A stretch of 64,000 bases of DNA, from the NCBI GenBank assembly GCA_023441105.1, contig JAEZQX010000559.1:26029-90028 (forward strand), given 5' to 3'. A program made the position numbers and the translations under genes. Positions 59,377 through 64,000 of this stretch are shown here, piece by piece. Source of the DNA: Pseudomonadota bacterium (lineage in GTDB: Bacteria; Pseudomonadota; Gammaproteobacteria; Burkholderiales; Burkholderiaceae). Below the pieces are notes generated by a model. It had not been told where the DNA came from and ran no database searches. It saw nothing but the letters and a program-made list of their open reading frames with translations. Positions within the stretch are counted from its first letter, which is position 1. The number at the start of each line of letters is the position of its first letter.

Positions 59377-61320
59377 CTAGGTCCCGACGACGCCGCCATC
59401 CTTGCGGCGAATCGCGATGGTCGCCGAGCGCGGCCGGCCGCCGGCTTCCCCGTCGGGCCACGAGGAGAGGGCTTTCGGCCGCTGCGGATCGTTGCGGCCG
59501 GGATGCGGCAAGGGCGCCTCGCCCGGGTGCTGGATGTTCACGAACATCGTGCGCAGGTCCGGCGTCAGCTGGACGGCCGTCACTTCGCAGCCGACCGGAC
59601 CGGTGAGGAAGCGGCGCACCTCGCCGGTGGACGGGTCGGCTGCGACCATCTGGTTGTTGCCGATCAGCCGCCAGTCACCGCTCGCCATGTTCTGCGCCGA
59701 TGAATCGGTCTGGATCCACAGCACGCCGCGCGCATCGATGTGGCAGCCGTCGGGCTGGGCGAAGGCGATGCCATCCTTGACGTTGCCGCGCTTGAACGGA
59801 TCCGCATGCGTCGGCTCGCCGGCCTGCAGGAAGACGTCCCATTCGAAGCGGGTGGCGGCGGCGTCGCCGCCGGCCTCGCGCCATCGCACGATGTGGCCCA
59901 TCAGGTTGGGTGCGCGGGGGTTTGCCGCATCCGCGCCCAGCGGCTCCTTCTGGTGCAGCGGCCGGCCCTTGCCGCGGGAGGTGTTGTTGCTCAGGGTGAC
60001 GTAGACCTCCTGCGTACGCGGGTGCACGGCGATCCACTCCGGCCGGTCCATGTAGGTGGCGCCCGCAACGTCGCCGGCGGTGCGCGCATCGATCACCACC
60101 TCCGCCTGCGAGGCGAAGCCGCGTTCCGCAGTCAGGCCGTTGCGGCCCTGGACCAGCTCGACCCACTCGCCACTGCCGTCGGCATCGAAGCGCGCCGCGT
60201 AGAGCGTGCCTTCGTCGAGGATGTCGCGGTTCGCGGCCAGCCCGCCGCCCTTGACGTACGGCCGGCTGCTGACGAACTTGTAGATGTGTTCGAAGCGCGA
60301 GCGGTAGTCGTCGTCGCCCATGTAGTAGACGACCCGGCCGTCGCGCGCGACGGACAGCGCCGCGCCTTCGTGCGCCATCCGGCCCAGCGCCGTGTGCTTG
60401 ACCGGTTCGCTCGACGGATCGAACGGATCGAACTCCACCACCCAGCCAAAGCGGTTCGCTTCGTTGGGATGCTTCACCGCATCGAAGCGCTCGTCGAACT
60501 CCTGCCAGCGGAATCCCCAGCTGTCCTTGGTCGTCGGGATGCCGTAGCGGTCCTGCAGCCGCGGGATCGAGCCGGAGTCGTTGACGAAGTAGGCGGTGAA
60601 GTTCTCCTCGCATGACAGGTAGGTGTCCCACGGCGTATAGCCGTTGGCGCAGTTCTGGAAGGTGCCGCGAACCCGCGTGCCGCTCGGATCCTCGGCGGTG
60701 CGCATCAGCGGGTGGCCGGCGGCGGGACCCTTGATCCGGAATGGCGTGTCGGCGGTGATGCGGCGGCCGTAACGCGAGTCGGACACGGTGCGCCAGCGGC
60801 CGTCTTCGAACTTCGCCTCGTAGACGCCGAGGCCGTGGGCATTCTTCGACTTCTGTACCTTCTCCGCGCTCCAGTCTGACATGCCGGCCGTGGTCAGCAG
60901 GTTGTCGTCGGTGTACTCGTAGTTGATCGCGACCAGGCCGTGGGTGGAAGAGTTGGATCCCCTTGGGAGTGGAAAGAAGTGCATGCCGTCATGGAACATG
61001 CCGGACTGCATCGCCTGTTCCGCCGCGCTCTGGCTCGCATCGTTCTCGAAGGCAGGCGCGCCCGCCATGATCGGATCGCCCCAGGCGTTCACCACCTGCC
61101 AGATGTAGCCCTCCGGCACCACCACCGTGTCGGCGGTCGAGATCGGAACCGGAATGAACCCGATCAGCGGCTCGCTGGTCGTCGCGCGGCTGGTACTGCC
61201 GCCACCCAGGAAGCCGAACGCCGCGGCCCCGAGCGTGCCGCAGAGGAAGTCGCGCCGATCCATTCGCGTTGTGACCAGCTGGTGGAAGTGGTTGCTCCGG
61301 AAGCCTGCTCGATGGTCCAT
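59377..61320 (-). CDS. PhoX family phosphatase (DUF839), Tat-exported
   Basis: A 647-residue protein with a twin-arginine signal (TRMDRRDFLCGTLGAAAFGFLGGG). PhoX/DUF839 marks are LVAINYEYTDDN, GTFQNCANGYTPWDTYLSCEENF (Cys-Glu-Glu metal ligands), RMAHEGAALSVARDGRVVYYMGDD and WIQTDSS. PhoX uses Ca and Fe to hydrolyse phosphomonoesters in the periplasm. The protein is of full family length. The Met in TRMDRRDF (19 residues later) is an alternative start and gives a tighter Tat signal. No PHO box was seen upstream. Confidence 0.9.
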   Translation of the reverse strand: MDHRAGFRSNHFHQLVTTRMDRRDFLCGTLGAAAFGFLGGGSTSRATTSEPLIGFIPVPISTADTVVVPEGYIWQVVNAWGDPIMAGAPAFENDASQSAAEQAMQSGMFHDGMHFFPLPRGSNSSTHGLVAINYEYTDDNLLTTAGMSDWSAEKVQKSKNAHGLGVYEAKFEDGRWRTVSDSRYGRRITADTPFRIKGPAAGHPLMRTAEDPSGTRVRGTFQNCANGYTPWDTYLSCEENFTAYFVNDSGSIPRLQDRYGIPTTKDSWGFRWQEFDERFDAVKHPNEANRFGWVVEFDPFDPSSEPVKHTALGRMAHEGAALSVARDGRVVYYMGDDDYRSRFEHIYKFVSSRPYVKGGGLAANRDILDEGTLYAARFDADGSGEWVELVQGRNGLTAERGFASQAEVVIDARTAGDVAGATYMDRPEWIAVHPRTQEVYVTLSNNTSRGKGRPLHQKEPLGADAANPRAPNLMGHIVRWREAGGDAAATRFEWDVFLQAGEPTHADPFKRGNVKDGIAFAQPDGCHIDARGVLWIQTDSSAQNMASGDWRLIGNNQMVAADPSTGEVRRFLTGPVGCEVTAVQLTPDLRTMFVNIQHPGEAPLPHPGRNDPQRPKALSSWPDGEAGGRPRSATIAIRRKDGGVVGT

Positions 61321-61498
61321 GTCGTTCCCCTGTGCAGTAGTGGCGGGAAGGCCGGGCTGCCCCCCCGATACGCACCCATCGAGCGGCTCGGCAAGGTCCA
61401 GCCGTGAGGAGGAGATCGAGTTGTCGCGACGGAGTTGTCGTGACGCCTACGTCGCACTGAGATCGTCGCGAGACGTGCAGGCAGCGTAAACGGAGCCG

Positions 61499-61822
61499 CT
61501 AGCGACCGTCAATGGGCTGGATGCCAGGCCCCCGGGCGCCCCTTACCCGCAGACGACGGTCGACCCCGTGAAGGATCAGGCCGCAAACGATGGCTGCGGC
61601 GAGCCAGCGCAGCAGCGAGGGCAACGCCGTGGCGTCGGAGGCCGGCCACGGAAACCGGCTCAGCTGGTCCCAGCGTTCCACCAGCCAATGCCACGCGATG
61701 TGCGCGATCAGGCCGGAGAGGATCAACATGATGCCGCGCTGCGGCAGCCGGCCCATGACCAGCGTGAGCAGCGGGGCGAGCACGAGCAGCACGGCGATCT
61801 GGCCGAACTCCACGCCCAGGTT
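61499..61822 (-). pseudogene. C-terminal fragment of a HupE/UreJ-like membrane protein
   Basis: About 108 codons encode a membrane segment set (NLGVEFGQIAVLLVLAPLLTLVMGRLPQRGIMLILSGLIAHIAWHWLVERWDQLSRFPW and LRWLAAAIVCGLILHGVDRRLRV) that looks like the end of a HupE/UreJ_2 family protein, normally about 190 or more residues longer at the N-terminus. Upstream the frame abruptly becomes the antisense of the fragment below, so the gene is cut at about 61822. No start codon or ribosome-binding site; not expected to work. Confidence 0.65.
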
Positions 61823-62003
61823 CCCAACTTCGGCGACGGCGGCCGGCAACCGGGCCAGTTCTATGGCGTGCACAGCATCGCCACCGACTCGAAGGGCAAC
61901 ATCTACACGACCGAGACCTACGAGGGCAAGCGCCTTCAGCGGTTCGTCAACAAGGGCATGGGCAAGCTGCCCCCGTCGCAAGGCGTCCCTGGCCGAAGAG
62001 CTG
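61823..62003 (+). pseudogene. C-terminal fragment of an NHL-repeat protein, frameshifted
   Basis: About 55 codons read GRQPGQFYGVHSIATDSKGNIYTTETYEGKRLQRFVNKGMGK, the last blade of an NHL/six-bladed propeller protein of the peptidyl-hydroxyglycine-lyase-like family. The 5' part is missing. A one-base loss near 61990 shifts the frame; reading the other frame gives W-P-K-S and a TGA at 62003, a sensible natural end. So the remnant is both truncated and frameshifted. Confidence 0.65.
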
Positions 62004-62042
62004 AACCGCCCCGCGCGCGTCCCCCAGCGGAGAAAAGGGAGG

Positions 62043-63374
62043 CTAATCCCGCAACACACTGGGGAGCCACAACGCCAGCTCCGGCCAGATCAGCACCGCC
62101 AGCAGTCCGATCACCTGCAGCACCATGAACTGCATCATCCCGACGTAGATGTCCTTGAGGTTCCAGTCGGGCACCACCCCCTTGAGGAAGTACGCCGACA
62201 AGGCGACCGGTGGCGATAGCCACGCCGTCTGCAGGCACACGGCGACCAGGATGCAGAACCAGACCTTGTCGATGCCGAGCTTGTCCACCAGCGGCAGCAG
62301 GATGGGGATCACGATCAGCACGATCGGCACCCATTCCAGCGGCCAGCCGAGCACGAAGATGATCGCCAGGATCAGCAGCAGCATCAGCGTCGGCGAGTAG
62401 TTCAGCGTCAGCAGCGATTCGGCGATCAGCTGCGGGCTGCCCATCCGGGAGAACACGGCGCCGAAGAAGTTGGAGGCCGCCACCAGCAGCAGGATCATGC
62501 TGGAGACTTCCAGCGTCGACATCAAGGAGCGCTTGAAGCCTTCCCAGGTGAGCCTGCGATACAGCAGCGTCAGCACAAAGACGGCGAAGGCGCCGACCGC
62601 GCCGGCGTCGGTTGGGGTGGCGATACCCATCAGGATCACGCCGAGCGTGGCCATGATGACGATGACGATGGGCACGCAGCCGAGGATCAGCTCGCGCGCG
62701 ACATGCAACCAGGACTCGGCGCGCTCCTCGATCGGCAGCGCCGGCCCGAGCGACGGATTGATGTGGCAGCGGACCAGGGTGTAGAGGATGTACAGGCCGG
62801 CGAGCAGCAGGCCGGGGATCACCGCCGCGGCGAACAGGTCGGTGGCGGGCACGCCGACCACCGGCCCCATCACGATCAGCATGATCGACGGCGGGATCAG
62901 GATGCCCAGGGTGCCGCCGGCAGTGATGGCGCCGGCGCTCATGCGCACGTCGTAGCCGCTGCGCTTCATCGTCGGTGCCGCCATCACGCCCAGCAGCGTC
63001 ACGGACGAGCCGACGATGCCGGTGGCCGCCGCGAAGATGGTGGCGGTGAGCAGGACGGCAAGGTAAAGCGAACCGCGCAGCGCCGCCAGCATCAGCTGGA
63101 TGGCGCGGAACAGCCGCTCCATCAGGCCGGACTGCTCGAGCAGGTAGCCCATGAAGAGGAAGAACGGCACCGCCGCCAGCGACGTGTCCTTCATGACCGA
63201 GAACACCTGCAGGGTCATCAGGTAGAGCGCGAGCGGCCCCAGCACGAAGTAGCCGAAGGTCAGGGCCACGAAGATCAGGGTGAAGGCGATCGGGAAGCCG
63301 ATGAAGATCGCGCCGAAGAGCACGAGCAGCGAGAGGATCCCCCACCATTCGGGACTCAGCCACTCGGCGGTCAT
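62043..63374 (-). CDS. TRAP transporter large permease DctM
   Basis: A 443-residue membrane subunit with about 12 helices. DctM motifs are AVPFFLFMGYLLEQSGLMERLF, FAAATGIVGSSVTLLGVMAAPTMKRSGYD, LGILIPPSIMLIVMGPVVG and PTDAGAVGAFAVFVL. The ATG at 63374 overlaps the DctQ stop (ATGA). Its closest type by length and small-subunit pairing is the TRAP mannitol/chloroaromatic-compound branch. The ligand-binding protein lies outside the window. Confidence 0.92.
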   Translation of the reverse strand: MTAEWLSPEWWGILSLLVLFGAIFIGFPIAFTLIFVALTFGYFVLGPLALYLMTLQVFSVMKDTSLAAVPFFLFMGYLLEQSGLMERLFRAIQLMLAALRGSLYLAVLLTATIFAAATGIVGSSVTLLGVMAAPTMKRSGYDVRMSAGAITAGGTLGILIPPSIMLIVMGPVVGVPATDLFAAAVIPGLLLAGLYILYTLVRCHINPSLGPALPIEERAESWLHVARELILGCVPIVIVIMATLGVILMGIATPTDAGAVGAFAVFVLTLLYRRLTWEGFKRSLMSTLEVSSMILLLVAASNFFGAVFSRMGSPQLIAESLLTLNYSPTLMLLLILAIIFVLGWPLEWVPIVLIVIPILLPLVDKLGIDKVWFCILVAVCLQTAWLSPPVALSAYFLKGVVPDWNLKDIYVGMMQFMVLQVIGLLAVLIWPELALWLPSVLRD

Positions 63375-63940
63375 GCCAGGTCCCTCGGCGGTCCGGCTTC
63401 GATCGGTGCGACCACGGTGGCAGGCCAGGTGTCGGTCACGGCGGCGTAGATGCTCTTGAGGACCTCCGATACCCCCTGGATCACCAGCAGGGTCGCCGCC
63501 AACGGGATCATGAACTTGAGGGGCCAGGCAGACGGCATCCAGGGGCTGGTCACGAAGCGCTCGCCTTGCTGGAAGCTCTTCCAGAAGAATTCCCAGCCGA
63601 GCCAGCCGAAGACGGCGATGGCGGGAAAGAAGAACACCAGGTAGCAGATGGCGTCCACCACTCCCTGGCGCCGCGGCGACCAGTTGGCGTAGAACGTGTC
63701 GGTGCGGATGTGGCCCTTGCGCATGAGGGTGTAGGCGGACCCGAGCATGAAGAAGGTCCCATAGAGGATGAAGGTCATGTCGTATGCCCAGACGGTGGGC
63801 ATGTTGAAGAAGTAGCGGGCCACCACCTCGTAGACCAGCGACAACACCATCGGCACGATCAGCCAGGCGACGAGCCGACCGCACCAGAGGGAGAATCGGT
63901 CGATGGCGCGGGCCAGCGCCGGGATTGCATCCAGCGACAT
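63371..63940 (-). CDS. TRAP transporter small permease DctQ
   Basis: A 189-residue membrane protein with four hydrophobic segments (LVAWLIVPMVLSLVYEVVARYFF; YDMTFILYGTFFMLGSAYTLMRKGHIRTDTFYANW; AICYLVFFFPAIAVFGWLGWEFFW; LKFMIPLAATLLVIQGVSEVLKS), the TRAP small-subunit layout of the mannitol/chloroaromatic type. It is complete. The DctP receptor expected upstream would be beyond position 64000. Confidence 0.9.
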   Translation of the reverse strand: MSLDAIPALARAIDRFSLWCGRLVAWLIVPMVLSLVYEVVARYFFNMPTVWAYDMTFILYGTFFMLGSAYTLMRKGHIRTDTFYANWSPRRQGVVDAICYLVFFFPAIAVFGWLGWEFFWKSFQQGERFVTSPWMPSAWPLKFMIPLAATLLVIQGVSEVLKSIYAAVTDTWPATVVAPIEAGPPRDLA

Positions 63941-63967
63941 GTTGATCGGAACTCCTGCATAACGGAC

Positions 63968-64000
63968 GGGGGGGGGGGGGGGGGACCCCCCCCCCCCCCC
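63968..64000. other. oligo-G/oligo-C tract at window end, probable artefact
   Basis: Seventeen G (63968-63984), one A, then fifteen C run to the end of the window. Such a self-complementary homopolymer is rare in real genomes and common as an assembly or sequencing artefact at contig ends. I do not read biology from it. Confidence 0.7.

Overview
The window is a high-GC, densely packed bacterial chromosome segment. It most resembles a soil or environmental Burkholderiales betaproteobacterium (Alcaligenaceae/Comamonadaceae-like). The evidence is seven Bug/TctC-type tripartite tricarboxylate transporter (TTT) receptors, family III CoA-transferases, MmgE/PrpD proteins, IclR/LysR regulators and TRAP transporters, all arranged in small catabolic operons. 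I see no rRNA, tRNA, CRISPR array or intact insertion sequence. All functions are read from sequence motifs; no search was run.

Positions 1-38,600 are catabolic. 1-5,900: partial RidA, Bug receptor, IclR regulator, RraA-like protein, SMP-30 lactonase, Bug receptor and HpcH/HpaI aldolase, which fits use of a sugar acid or oxo-acid. 5,917-8,417: an orphan GAF histidine kinase and a LysR regulator. 8,521-21,890: a long plus-strand run of four MmgE/PrpD proteins, two paralogous metallo-beta-lactamase hydrolases, three Bug receptors, an old-yellow-enzyme-type Fe-S flavoprotein and an IclR regulator; it looks built from a duplicated PrpD/hydrolase/receptor module. 21,942-31,890: an acyl-CoA pathway (SDR, citryl-CoA-lyase-like protein, two MaoC proteins, acyl-CoA dehydrogenase, three family III CoA-transferases) with two more Bug receptors. 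31,906-37,531: cupin, ABM-like protein, complete TRAP transporter and amidase. A beta-barrel protein, a small membrane protein and a YfcE-like phosphoesterase follow.

Positions 39,677-57,412 form an accessory island of a different character: a subtilase with a six-blade PLL-type propeller, a GH108 muramidase, a V8-like protease with five 51-residue repeats, an orphan contractile-tail spike pair (gpV-like plus PAAR-like), a second subtilase, a SLOG/Rossmann-like protein, a TPR-trypsin protein, a 1518-residue STAND NTPase with a C-terminal propeller, a DUF4062 protein, a radical SAM/SPASM maturase and a 100-residue precursor peptide ending in five W-x-N motifs. The last four genes read as one minus-strand operon (57,412 to 49,602). 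I interpret it as a cyclophane-type RiPP coupled to an NTPase/protease conflict (defence or self-killing) system. This is the most interesting part of the window.

Positions 57,555-64,000 return to ordinary functions: two Hsp20 chaperones behind a sigma-32-like promoter, a VapBC-type toxin-antitoxin pair with a palindromic operator, a Tat-exported PhoX-like phosphatase, a rearrangement scar made of two abutting gene fragments, and the membrane subunits of a second TRAP transporter. The window ends in an oligo-G/oligo-C tract that looks like an assembly artefact.
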